Source of the DNA: Armatimonadota bacterium
GTDB lineage: Bacteria > Armatimonadota > HRBIN16
Assembly: GCA_028275265.1 (NCBI GenBank)
Contig: JAPWUZ010000083.1
Span: 1 to 9,520, forward strand
Direction: 5' to 3'
Length of the DNA stretch: 9,520 nt
Part shown: one piece after another, positions 1-6,542 of the stretch
How positions within the stretch are numbered: position 1 is the first letter of the stretch
Layout of the letters: each line of letters starts with the position of its first letter
Notes under the pieces: generated by a model
Database searches by the model: none
The model's input: the letters and a program-made list of their open reading frames with translations, nothing else
Told to the model about the DNA's origin: nothing
Made by a program: the position numbers and the translations under genes

Positions 1-231
1 CACTGTCGCCTTGCCGCGCTGTCTCTTCAGTGCGTACTCAATCTTTGGCGGTAAGGGATCACCGTGTTCTATACAGGACTCAATAATCTTACGCGCGACG
101 TCCTGAGCGATTTCCATTGTCTCCGCCAGAGTACGCCCTTGCGCCACCAGACCCTGAAGGTCTGTGCTGGTTGCGAGATAGCCGCCTTCCTCCAACGGCT
201 CGATTTGGATACTGATTAATACTTCAGCCAT
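1..231 (-). CDS. HicB-family antitoxin-like protein (3' end beyond left edge)
   Basis: The reverse strand from the ATG at 231 is open for 77 codons and runs off the left edge, so the C-terminus is missing. The protein begins MAEVLISIQIEPLEEGGYLA and continues with a DLQGLVAQGRTLAETMEIAQ segment. It then has a helix and a GDPLPP turn at about residues 57-62. This pattern (N-terminal strand, EGGY, a strand ending in 'GLVAQG', helix, 'G-[DE]-P-[LI]-P') is that of the HicB/UPF0150 RNase H-like fold, which in known systems neutralises the HicA mRNA-cleaving toxin. A GGGGAG Shine-Dalgarno-like stretch lies about 12 nt upstream of the ATG. Any HicA partner would lie beyond the left edge, downstream of this gene, since the gene upstream is purL on the other strand. 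The protein could also be an orphan HicB-like protein. The family call is fairly secure; the toxin-antitoxin role is inference. Confidence 0.75.
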   Translation of the reverse strand, partial: MAEVLISIQIEPLEEGGYLATSTDLQGLVAQGRTLAETMEIAQDVARKIIESCIEHGDPLPPKIEYALKRQRGKATV

Positions 232-271
232 GTCTGCCGAACTCTCCCCGCGTCATGAGTCCACTGGATTC

Positions 272-300
272 ATTATAGCATTTGTCGCTGCGGTGGGAAA
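272..300 (-). promoter_or_regulatory. Probable extended -10 promoter for the hicB-like gene
   Basis: On the minus strand, positions 280-272 read TGCTATAAT, a perfect -10 hexamer with the extended TGn element. At 17-bp spacing the -35 position (300-295) reads TTTCCC, only 3 of 6 consensus bases, which an extended -10 can tolerate. Transcription would start near 265, giving a leader of about 35 nt before the ATG at 231. It diverges from the purL promoter about 100 bp away. Confidence 0.6.
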
Positions 301-347
301 GGTTGCGGCGAGGACTGGGCGGTCCGCTGCTATCTAATGGAAGCACC

Positions 348-376
348 TTGAACCTCCCGTCCCAGAATGTTATAAT
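348..376 (+). promoter_or_regulatory. Probable sigma-70 promoter of the purL operon
   Basis: A -35 element TTGAAC (348-353, matching TTGA of the consensus) is followed by a 17-bp spacer and a perfect TATAAT (371-376). TG at 368-369 makes it an extended -10. The start site should fall near 383, leaving a leader of only about 33 nt before the ATG at 416. That is too short for a purine riboswitch. This is the only strong promoter I see for the six-gene operon. Confidence 0.7.
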
Positions 377-401
377 GCCCTCAGAAAGCCCGTGCATTCA
401 C

Positions 402-410
402 AGAGGAAGG
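402..410 (+). promoter_or_regulatory. purL Shine-Dalgarno site
   Basis: AGAGGAAGG lies 5 nt before the ATG at 416. It decides the start: an in-frame GTG at 392 lies upstream of this site, only about 9 nt after the predicted transcription start, and would add eight residues with no family counterpart. Confidence 0.75.
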
Positions 411-415
411 TTTGC

Positions 416-2674
416 ATGATAGACCCGAAAGTGTACCGCGAAATGGGTTTGAATGACCAGGAGTACCAGCGCATCGTGGAACTGCTCGGACGGGAGCCGA
501 CCTATACCGAGCTGGGCATGTTCGCCGTGATGTGGTCAGAACACTGCGGCTATAAGTATTCGCGCCCCATCCTGCGCCGATTCCGCGAGTACCGCCAGGC
601 AATGGAGAGCGGCGGACTGGAGAACGCGGGTGTGGTGGACATCGGCGACGGCTGGGGCATCGTGATGAAAGTGGAAAGCCATAACCATCCGTCAGCGGTA
701 GAACCCTTTCAGGGCGCGGCAACGGGTGTCGGTGGCATCCTGCGCGATATTTTCACGATGGGCGCGCGCCCCATCGCCCTGCTGGATAGCCTGCGCTTCG
801 GCCCGCTGGACAACGCCCGCAACCGCTATCTTTTCACCCATGTGGTCGGTGGCATCTCGTGGTACGGCAACTGCGTGGGTGTGCCGACCGTGGCTGGAGA
901 GGTGTACTTCCACCGATGCTATTCGGGCAACCCGCTGGTCAACGCGATGGCGGTGGGCATTGTGCGCATCGACAAGATTGCACGGGCGCGCGCGGAAGGG
1001 GTGGGAAACCCCGTGCTCTACGTCGGCTCCAGCACCGGGCGCGACGGTATCCACGGCGCTACCTTCGCCAGCGAGGAGCTGAGTGAGGACTCGGAGGCGA
1101 AACGCCCCAACGTGCAGATGGGCGACCCCTTCGCGGAGAAACTGCTCATCGAAGCCACCCTGGAAGCGCTGGCAACGGGCGACATCGTGGGCATTCAGGA
1201 CATGGGCGCGGCGGGATTGACCTGTTCCACCAGCGAGACCGCCTTCAAGGGCGGCACGGGTATGGAGATCGACGTGCTGAAAGTGCCCCGCCGAGAGGAG
1301 GGGATGACCCCCTACGAGGTAATGCTTTCCGAATCGCAGGAGCGAATGCTGTGTATCGTCAAGAAGGGGCGCGAGGAGGCGGTCGCCAGCATCTTCCGCA
1401 AATGGGGATTGAACGCCGTGGTCATCGGGCATGTGACGGACGACGGCATCCTGCGTGTGAAGGAAGGCGAACAGGTCGCCGCCGAGTTTCCTGCCGCCTT
1501 CCTGACCGACGCCTGTCCGACCTACACGCTGAAGGCGGAGGAGCCTGCTTACATCGCCCGTGTGCGCGAGTTCAACCCCCTGCAGCTGCCCGAGCCCGAA
1601 GATTTGAACCGCGTGCTGCTGGGGCTACTGGCATCCCCATCCATCGCCAGCAAGCGGTGGGTATACGAGCAATATGACCACATGGTGCAAACGCAAACCG
1701 CCTATCTTCCGGGCGGCGATGCGGCGGTGCTGCGCCTGCGCGGGACGGGAGGCAAGGGTATCGCCCTGAAAATCGACGGCAACGGGCGGTACTGTTATCT
1801 GGACCCCTTCGTGGGCGGGATGCACACCGTCGCCGAATGTGCGCGTAATATCTCCTGCACGGGCGCGAAGCCGCTGGCGGTCACCGACTGTTTGAACTTC
1901 GCCAACCCCGAGCGCCCCGAAATCTTCTGGCAGTTCGAGCGGGCAGTAGACGGCATTGCCACCGCCTGCGAGGTGCTGGAGACGCCCGTCATTTCGGGTA
2001 ACGTGTCCTTCTACAACGAGACGCCCGACGAGGCAGTGTTCCCCACCCCCACCATCGGCATGGTGGGGCTGCTGGAGGATGTGACTCTACACTGCAAGGC
2101 GAGTTTCCGACAGGCAGGCGACAGGGTGGTGTTACTCATTCCCGAAGGCTGGCGTGACCCCCTGCAGGGGCTGGGCGGCAGCGAGTATCTAGCGGTGGTG
2201 CATGACATCGAGGCAGGTGCGCCGCCCGCGCTGGACATTCAGGTGGAGAAGCGGTTGCAGGCATGCGTGCGCGAGGCAATTGCGCAGCGGCTGCTGCACA
2301 GCGCGCACGACTGCTCCGACGGCGGGCTGGCGGTGGCGTTGGCGGAGTGCTGTCTGCCCGCGCTGGGCGAGGCGAACGGCGGAGGGCTGGGGGCGGACGT
2401 CGCGCTGACCACTGAGGAACGCACGGACGCTGCGCTGTTTGGCGAGACTGCTTCGCGCATTATCGTGTCGCTGTCGGAAGCAAACCTGCCTCGACTGCGA
2501 GAGATTGCTCAGGCACACGGCATCGAATCGCGCGAATTGGGCATGGTGACTGCAGAGCGTGTTCTCCGTATCGCAGTCAACGGACAGGAGCGTATCTGCT
2601 TGCCGGTGGAAGAACTCGTCAACGCCTACGAGGGAGCTATCCCGCGCCTGCTGCGGCTGGAGGGGGGAGCGTAG
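416..2674 (+). CDS. purL: Phosphoribosylformylglycinamidine synthase subunit PurL
   Basis: PurL converts FGAR to FGAM with ATP and ammonia, the fourth step of de novo purine synthesis, working in the cytosol with the PurQ glutaminase and PurS. At 752 aa it matches the small PurL type (Bacillus subtilis about 742 aa), not the single-chain enzyme of about 1300 aa, so separate purQ and purS must exist elsewhere; neither is in the window. Conserved blocks are all present: MWSEHCGYK near residues 39-47 with the catalytic-region His43; the nucleotide-binding ESHNHPSAVEPFQGAATG stretch near 87-104; QDMGAAGLTCSTSETA from 261; PFVGGMHT near 464; VISGNVSFYNE from 525; and HDCSDGGLAVALAE from 631. The internal duplication of the PurM-like fold is intact, and I see no frameshift. 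It is the first gene of the operon, and its stop codon directly abuts the next ATG. Confidence 0.97.
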   Translation: MIDPKVYREMGLNDQEYQRIVELLGREPTYTELGMFAVMWSEHCGYKYSRPILRRFREYRQAMESGGLENAGVVDIGDGWGIVMKVESHNHPSAVEPFQGAATGVGGILRDIFTMGARPIALLDSLRFGPLDNARNRYLFTHVVGGISWYGNCVGVPTVAGEVYFHRCYSGNPLVNAMAVGIVRIDKIARARAEGVGNPVLYVGSSTGRDGIHGATFASEELSEDSEAKRPNVQMGDPFAEKLLIEATLEALATGDIVGIQDMGAAGLTCSTSETAFKGGTGMEIDVLKVPRREEGMTPYEVMLSESQERMLCIVKKGREEAVASIFRKWGLNAVVIGHVTDDGILRVKEGEQVAAEFPAAFLTDACPTYTLKAEEPAYIARVREFNPLQLPEPEDLNRVLLGLLASPSIASKRWVYEQYDHMVQTQTAYLPGGDAAVLRLRGTGGKGIALKIDGNGRYCYLDPFVGGMHTVAECARNISCTGAKPLAVTDCLNFANPERPEIFWQFERAVDGIATACEVLETPVISGNVSFYNETPDEAVFPTPTIGMVGLLEDVTLHCKASFRQAGDRVVLLIPEGWRDPLQGLGGSEYLAVVHDIEAGAPPALDIQVEKRLQACVREAIAQRLLHSAHDCSDGGLAVALAECCLPALGEANGGGLGADVALTTEERTDAALFGETASRIIVSLSEANLPRLREIAQAHGIESRELGMVTAERVLRIAVNGQERICLPVEELVNAYEGAIPRLLRLEGGA

Positions 2675-3061
2675 ATGCCTATGGACATCGCGACCCTGTC
2701 TGAGACCGTACAGCGCGTCATCGCTGAGGTGCAACAGCACCCGAAAGTGGTGGCTGTCTTCCTGTTCGGTTCATGGGCGCGTGGCGAGCAGATGCCCATC
2801 TCAGACGTCGACATCGCCGTGCTGCTCGACAACCCCGACAAACGCGATGAAGCGGATATCGGCAGCATGTACTCCCCGACGATTGATCTGGTGCTTTTCC
2901 ATCGGTTGCCCGTGCGTATGCAGTTTCAGGTCTTGAAGGAGGGTCAGCCGCTGTTCGTGCGTGATGAAGAGAAGCTGATCGAGACCACCTTTCAGGTGAT
3001 GCGTTTGTACGACGAGATGGAGTGGATGTACCGCCGCTATTATGAGGAGATATTGCGATGA
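2675..3061 (+). CDS. mntA: Minimal nucleotidyltransferase (MNT domain), MntA-like antitoxin
   Basis: This 128-aa protein is a stand-alone pol-beta-fold nucleotidyltransferase. FLFGSWARGEQMPISDVDIA holds the family signature GSx10DxD exactly: Gly32-Ser33, then Asp44 and Asp46. A third acidic residue, Asp71, sits in TIDLVLFHRLP. All three metal-binding carboxylates are present, so it should be active. In studied MntA/HepT pairs this protein AMPylates the HEPN toxin and silences it. The ATG follows the purL stop with no gap, and AGGGGGGAG (2661-2669) inside the end of purL is the ribosome site, so translation is probably coupled to purL. A second ATG two codons in (2681) is an alternative start. 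The gene ends in an ATGA overlap with the HEPN gene, the usual arrangement for such pairs. The domain is certain; the antitoxin role rests on the partner gene. Confidence 0.88.
   Translation: MPMDIATLSETVQRVIAEVQQHPKVVAVFLFGSWARGEQMPISDVDIAVLLDNPDKRDEADIGSMYSPTIDLVLFHRLPVRMQFQVLKEGQPLFVRDEEKLIETTFQVMRLYDEMEWMYRRYYEEILR
3044..3050 (+). promoter_or_regulatory. Ribosome site for the HEPN gene
   Basis: GAGGAGA inside the last codons of the MNT gene lies 7 nt before the ATG at 3058. It supports a start that overlaps the MNT stop by 4 bp and coupled synthesis of the pair. Confidence 0.6.
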
Positions 3062-3444
3062 GACTGGCTGATGCCATTGCCCGCTTCGAGAGCCATCGCC
3101 AGAAAGCGCAACAACTGGGAGGGCAGGACATCTCGGATTATTTCGTCTTCACCGCGCTGGCAATGGAATGCTTCCAAGCGGTAAACTCGCTCATCGAGGT
3201 TGGGCAGTTGCTGATTGCTCGGCGAAAGCTCGTGGTGCCGGACACATATCGGCAGGTTTTTGAGGTGCTTGGGCAACATCAGATTATCTCTACCGAGGCA
3301 GCGGAGGCGGGGAAACGCCTAGTGTACTTGCGCAACTTGATCGCACACGAGATGATTACTGAGGAAGAGTTGCTCGAGGCAATTGTCCTGCTTTCCCACA
3401 TGGATCCGTTATCGGAGGTAGCGAAACAGGAGGCACGGGGTTGA
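3058..3444 (+). CDS. hepT: HEPN-domain (DUF86/HepT-like) putative RNase toxin
   Basis: This 128-aa, all-helical protein matches the DUF86/HepT HEPN family. It has an N-terminal helix, DYFVFTALAMECFQAVNSLI (28-46), a PDTYRQVFEVLGQHQII segment (61-77), and LRNLIAHEM (91-99) with the Rx4H active-site residues Arg92 and His97. HEPN toxins of this kind cleave RNA as dimers and are held in check by the adjacent MNT protein. Position 99, the Tyr of the usual Rx4HxY motif and the residue AMPylated in the Shewanella pair, is Met here. The nearest other tyrosine is Tyr90. The nuclease pair is kept, but the known mode of inactivation would need another target, or the pair may work by binding alone. It overlaps the MNT gene by 4 bp and the next gene by 4 bp, and has no promoter of its own that I can see. 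The family is confident; toxicity is inferred. Confidence 0.85.
   Translation: MRLADAIARFESHRQKAQQLGGQDISDYFVFTALAMECFQAVNSLIEVGQLLIARRKLVVPDTYRQVFEVLGQHQIISTEAAEAGKRLVYLRNLIAHEMITEEELLEAIVLLSHMDPLSEVAKQEARG
3426..3433 (+). promoter_or_regulatory. Ribosome site fixing the TTG start of uxaE
   Basis: ACAGGAGG lies 7 nt before the TTG at 3441 and is one of the best Shine-Dalgarno matches in the window. No suitable ATG follows nearby, so the TTG start overlapping the HEPN stop is well supported. Confidence 0.7.
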
Positions 3445-4868
3445 CAGCAAACTGGAACAAGGTTGCCAGCACTCTGGAAAAGCATTCTATCCACTTGTAT
3501 CCCGATTCCGTTCGGCAGGGGGAGGGGTTCGAGATTGCCTTTGCGAAACAGGACTCGCTCGGCTTTGTGGTCAGTATGGCACCCCTGCCAACCCCTGAAC
3601 CTGCCGATGCCGTATGTCTGGACAATGTGTATCTCTATCCGCTGGACTGGCACAACTATCTTGCGCTGCGGGATATGCTGGGTCTGCGTCCCTCCGTTTG
3701 CACAAAGCCCCGTTCCTTCGGCACGGGCGACCGATTGGGTATGGTCACGGCGGCGCACCTGCAGGCGTTCAAAGACTACGATGTGTTCCCCGTGCTTGCC
3801 CAGCAGTCGCCGCGTGAGCTGGTACGCACCGGGCGCGATTTCCGTGATGTGCTGCTGAGCGCGGTCAGCGGCGTGCTGGAGGCTGGCTACACCGGCAAAT
3901 TCGGTGCGGACGCCGACCACATCAAGCACGAACAGCAGTTGCGGCAGGCGATCGAGGCAGGCTATACGATGTACACCATCGACCTCAGTGACCGGCTGCG
4001 CGATGTGACCCAGCTCACCCCGCCGGAAATCGCGGACAAGGCTCGCGCGCTGTCTCCCCTTAGTCAGAGCATCATTCGCGACCATCTGAATATGTCTCTC
4101 CGCGCCGGGGGCGGTATCCGTTACACGTTGCAGCCAGAACGGCTGGTGCAGTCTGCCATCACCTTCGAGGATGCGGTGAAACAGGCAGTTCATTTCTACG
4201 AAGTGCTGAAGGAACATCGGGCCGAGTTTGACCTCGAGGTCTCTATCGACGAAAGCACACGGGTTACCACACCGGAGGACCATTTGTACGTGGTGGAATA
4301 CCTGCGTCGCAGCGGCGTGCGGCTGTGGAGCCTTGCCCCTCGTTTCCCCGGCGAGTTCCAGAAGGGCATAGACTTCGTGGGCGACCTGCTGGAGCTGGAG
4401 AAAGCTTTCTTCCTTCATGCCGCGCTCTGCCAGCAGCTGCGGGGTTATCGTCTCAGCCTGCATTCCGGCAGCGATAAGTTCAGCATTTATCGCCTTTTCT
4501 GTGAGGCAACAGGCGGCAACTTCCATGTGAAGACATCCGGCACGAGCTGGCTGCAGGCGGTGCAGCTCATTGCACAGACAGACACGACGCTCTTTACCGA
4601 GCTCTACCGTTTGTGTCTGTTGCATCTGGAGGAAAGCAAGCAAGCATACCAGGTCCCCCTGTCTGCCGGGCAATTTCCGCCGATGCCCCCCTCGGATTTG
4701 AAGGATTTTCTTGCCAAACCGTCGGTGCGTCAGTTATTCCACATCTCTTACGGCGTTTTGCTGGAAGAAGCGGGCGGGGAAATACGAAGCTTGCTCCACG
4801 CACACGAGCAGGAACACTACCGCCTCGTTGCAGAACATATCGAGCGACATCTGCAAGCACTGCAATAA
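3441..4868 (+). CDS. uxaE: Tagaturonate epimerase-like protein (UxaE family)
   Basis: This 475-aa protein resembles the UxaE family described from Thermotoga maritima. Those enzymes interconvert D-tagaturonate and D-fructuronate, joining galacturonate breakdown to the mannonate branch towards 2-keto-3-deoxygluconate. Recognisable blocks are RSFGTGDRLG (91-100), GADADHIKHEQQLRQAIEAG (155-174) followed by TMYTIDLSD, a VSIDESTRVTTPEDH stretch (267-281), LSLHSGSDKFSIY (338-350), and FHVKTSGTSWLQAV (361-374). The His- and Asp-rich blocks suit a metal-dependent sugar epimerase on a TIM-barrel-like fold. There is no signal peptide, so the protein is cytosolic. The length is close to that of the family and the frame is intact. 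The TTG start overlaps the HEPN stop by 4 bp. No other uronate gene (uxaC, uxuA, kdgK) is visible, so the substrate is inferred from family resemblance recalled without a search. A related sugar-acid or sugar-phosphate epimerase remains possible. Confidence 0.78.
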   Translation: MTANWNKVASTLEKHSIHLYPDSVRQGEGFEIAFAKQDSLGFVVSMAPLPTPEPADAVCLDNVYLYPLDWHNYLALRDMLGLRPSVCTKPRSFGTGDRLGMVTAAHLQAFKDYDVFPVLAQQSPRELVRTGRDFRDVLLSAVSGVLEAGYTGKFGADADHIKHEQQLRQAIEAGYTMYTIDLSDRLRDVTQLTPPEIADKARALSPLSQSIIRDHLNMSLRAGGGIRYTLQPERLVQSAITFEDAVKQAVHFYEVLKEHRAEFDLEVSIDESTRVTTPEDHLYVVEYLRRSGVRLWSLAPRFPGEFQKGIDFVGDLLELEKAFFLHAALCQQLRGYRLSLHSGSDKFSIYRLFCEATGGNFHVKTSGTSWLQAVQLIAQTDTTLFTELYRLCLLHLEESKQAYQVPLSAGQFPPMPPSDLKDFLAKPSVRQLFHISYGVLLEEAGGEIRSLLHAHEQEHYRLVAEHIERHLQALQ

Positions 4869-4882
4869 AACAGGGGGAAACG

Positions 4883-5521
4883 ATGTCCGGGCTTTTGGGA
4901 AACGACTCGTTGGTGCTCTTTCAGGGGGATAGTATTACCGATGCTGGGCGGGACAAAAACAACCCTGCCAGCTTAGGCTGGGGCTACGCGATGATGGTGT
5001 CCAGTCTCTTCGCGGCCATGCATCCACATCGCCCGGTGCGCTTCGTCAACCGCGGCATCAGCGGCAACCGTGTGCGCGACCTGCTGGCACGCTGGGAACA
5101 GGATTGTATTGCCCTCAAACCCGACTGGGTGTCCATCCTGATAGGCATCAACGATATGTGGCGCCGTTATGATAGCAACGACCCCACACCGGTAGACCGT
5201 TTCGAGCGGGAATATCGCGACCTGTTGCGCATTACCCGGGAGCGCACCCGCGCCCGTCTTATCCTGCTGGAGCCGTTCCTTATCCACGTGCGCAAGGAAA
5301 TGGAGGGCTGGCGCGAGGATTTAGACCCGAAGATACAGGCGGTGCGCAGACTGGCACGGGAATTCAATGCGCTGTACATTCCGCTGGACGGCATCTTCGC
5401 CAGAGTATGTGCCATGCGCGAGCCTACCTTTTGGGCGGGCGACGGCGTGCATCCCTCCGAAGCAGGACATGCGCTCATTGCCCGGCACTGGCTGCAGGCA
5501 GTGGGTGAATGGGTGGGGTGA
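4883..5521 (+). CDS. SGNH/GDSL-family hydrolase (cytosolic esterase)
   Basis: This 212-aa protein is a complete SGNH hydrolase. GDSIT (15-19) carries the nucleophile Ser17, NRGISGNR (56-63) the block II Gly, LIGINDMW (86-93) the block III Asn90, and AGDGVHPSEAGH (185-196) the Asp187-x-x-His190 pair. Such enzymes cleave esters, often removing acetyl groups from xylan, rhamnogalacturonan or sialic acid, or acting as lysophospholipases or thioesterases. There is no N-terminal signal peptide or membrane segment, so it should act inside the cell, for example on imported acetylated oligosaccharides. The start is the ATG at 4883, with AGGGGG (4872-4877) 5 nt upstream. The frame is open for 90 codons further back, but that overlaps uxaE in another frame and is not expected to be translated. 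It begins 14 bp after uxaE and is clearly part of the same operon. The exact substrate cannot be told from sequence. Confidence 0.9.
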   Translation: MSGLLGNDSLVLFQGDSITDAGRDKNNPASLGWGYAMMVSSLFAAMHPHRPVRFVNRGISGNRVRDLLARWEQDCIALKPDWVSILIGINDMWRRYDSNDPTPVDRFEREYRDLLRITRERTRARLILLEPFLIHVRKEMEGWREDLDPKIQAVRRLAREFNALYIPLDGIFARVCAMREPTFWAGDGVHPSEAGHALIARHWLQAVGEWVG

Positions 5522-5527
5522 GGTGAG
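5515..5527 (+). promoter_or_regulatory. Ribosome site for the dehydrogenase gene
   Basis: A purine-rich GGGGTGAGGTGAG stretch spans the stop codon of the SGNH gene and ends 3 nt before the TTG at 5531. The inner GGGGTGAGG gives a 7-nt spacing. It supports the TTG as start; the GTG at 5523 is out of frame. Confidence 0.5.
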
Positions 5528-5530
5528 CCG

Positions 5531-6505
5531 TTGAGCCTGCGTATCGCGATTGTTAATTCCAGCAGCTTCGGCAAGTACTTTCCGGAGCATGTGGAACGGC
5601 TGAAAGCTGTGGGGGAGGTCGCCCGTTTCGACTTTCCGGTCAGCATCGACGGCAAGTCGCTGGCGGAAGCCCTGCGCGGTTACAACGTGATTGTCGCCAG
5701 CGTCAAACCCTACTTCACCCGCGAGTTTTTCGAACACAAAGACGAGCTGTTGCTGCTCGCGCGGCACGGCATCGGCGTAGATAACGTAGACCTTGACGCC
5801 GCCCGTGCCAGAGGGGTGGTGGTTACGAAGGTAACGCCATGGGTGGAGCGCGAGGCAGTGGCGGAACTGGCGGTGGCCTTGTTACTGGACACCCTGCGTA
5901 TGACGCACGAGGCGCGCCGCGCGGTTTACGAGAGCCGCTGGGCAGAACGCGCCCGCTTTGTGGGCTGGGAAATCCAGGGCAAGACGGTGGGTATCATCGG
6001 TATCGGCAACATCGGCAGCAGGGTGGCGGAGATTTTGCGCTACGGTTTCGGCGCGAACACCATCGCTTACGACCCTTACCTGCATCCCGATACCATCCTT
6101 GCCCGCGCTGCCGAGCCGGTAGGGCTGGATGACCTGTTGCAGCGGTCAGACATTATCTCCCTGAACGCCTCCCTGAACGAGGGCAATTACCACATGCTGT
6201 CCCACCGCGAGTTTGGGCTGATGAAGCAGGGGGTGTTTCTGGTAAACACCGCGCGCGGCGAGCTCATCGACGAGGACGCGCTGATTGCCGCCCTCGAGTC
6301 GGGCAAGGTGGCGGCCATCGGCATGGATGTGGTGGAGGGCGAGCCGATTGACGGCAACCACCGCCTGCTGAAATATCCGAACGTGCTGATTGTGCCCCAC
6401 ATCGCCGCCTACACGCGCGAGTCTCTGCGCCTGATGGGCGAGAAGGTCGTACGCGATGTGGAGAGCATTGCCCGCGGCGAGATGCCAGCGGATGTGGTTA
6501 CTTAG
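5531..6505 (+). CDS. D-isomer-specific 2-hydroxyacid dehydrogenase, NAD-dependent
   Basis: This 324-aa protein has the typical two-domain fold: an N-terminal flavodoxin-like catalytic half, then an inserted Rossmann domain. The dinucleotide-binding loop is VGIIGIGNIGSR (153-164), and the acid ending the second strand is Asp181 (IAYDPY), which favours NAD over NADP. The catalytic set is complete: Arg242 in NTARGELID, Glu271 in VVEGEP, and His290 in VPHIAAYT. The family reduces 2-keto acids such as hydroxypyruvate, glyoxylate or phosphohydroxypyruvate. This protein is too short for a SerA with an ACT domain, so plain phosphoglycerate dehydrogenase is only one option. Its place after a uronate epimerase gene suggests a sugar-acid-derived keto acid as substrate, but that is inference from context. 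The start is TTG at 5531, 9 bp after the SGNH stop. It is the last gene before the hairpin. Confidence 0.92.
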   Translation: MSLRIAIVNSSSFGKYFPEHVERLKAVGEVARFDFPVSIDGKSLAEALRGYNVIVASVKPYFTREFFEHKDELLLLARHGIGVDNVDLDAARARGVVVTKVTPWVEREAVAELAVALLLDTLRMTHEARRAVYESRWAERARFVGWEIQGKTVGIIGIGNIGSRVAEILRYGFGANTIAYDPYLHPDTILARAAEPVGLDDLLQRSDIISLNASLNEGNYHMLSHREFGLMKQGVFLVNTARGELIDEDALIAALESGKVAAIGMDVVEGEPIDGNHRLLKYPNVLIVPHIAAYTRESLRLMGEKVVRDVESIARGEMPADVVT

Positions 6506-6508
6506 GGG

Positions 6509-6535
6509 GCGTCCCCCTCTGTGAGAGGGGGACGC
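6509..6535. terminator. Perfect 12-bp hairpin between convergent operons
   Basis: GCGTCCCCCTCT (6509-6520) and AGAGGGGGACGC (6524-6535) are exact reverse complements around a 3-nt GTG loop. The hairpin sits 3 bp after the dehydrogenase stop and 7 bp before the stop of the convergent VIT-vWA gene, so it can serve both directions. Neither side has a T-tract, so it is not a textbook intrinsic terminator. It may rely on stem strength, act with Rho, or protect 3' ends. Confidence 0.7.
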
Positions 6536-6542
6536 GACGGGA

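Noticed and set aside
392..415. GTG start for purL eight codons upstream
   Set aside because: It is only about 9 nt from the predicted transcription start and precedes the AGAGGAAGG site, which properly serves the ATG at 416.
383..415. Purine riboswitch in the purL leader
   Set aside because: The predicted leader is only about 33 nt, too short for an aptamer, and I see no paired helices of that kind.
692..1432. Minus-strand frame of 246 codons inside purL
   Set aside because: It is His- and Arg-rich low-information translation opposite highly conserved purL sequence, with no ribosome site or family signature.
2189..2740. Minus-strand frame of 183 codons across the purL-MNT junction
   Set aside because: It runs antisense to two well-supported genes and across their junction, with no domain signature.
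3279..4673. Long minus-strand reading frame (464 codons) opposite the uxaE-like gene
   Set aside because: It lies fully antisense to a gene with clear conserved blocks and a good ribosome site. Long antisense frames are expected in GC-rich coding DNA, and its translation shows no recognisable domain.
4613..4882. Upstream extension of the SGNH hydrolase frame by 90 codons
   Set aside because: It overlaps the conserved-frame end of the uxaE-like gene. The GDSIT block then lies at the usual distance of about 15 residues from the ATG at 4883, which has its own ribosome site.
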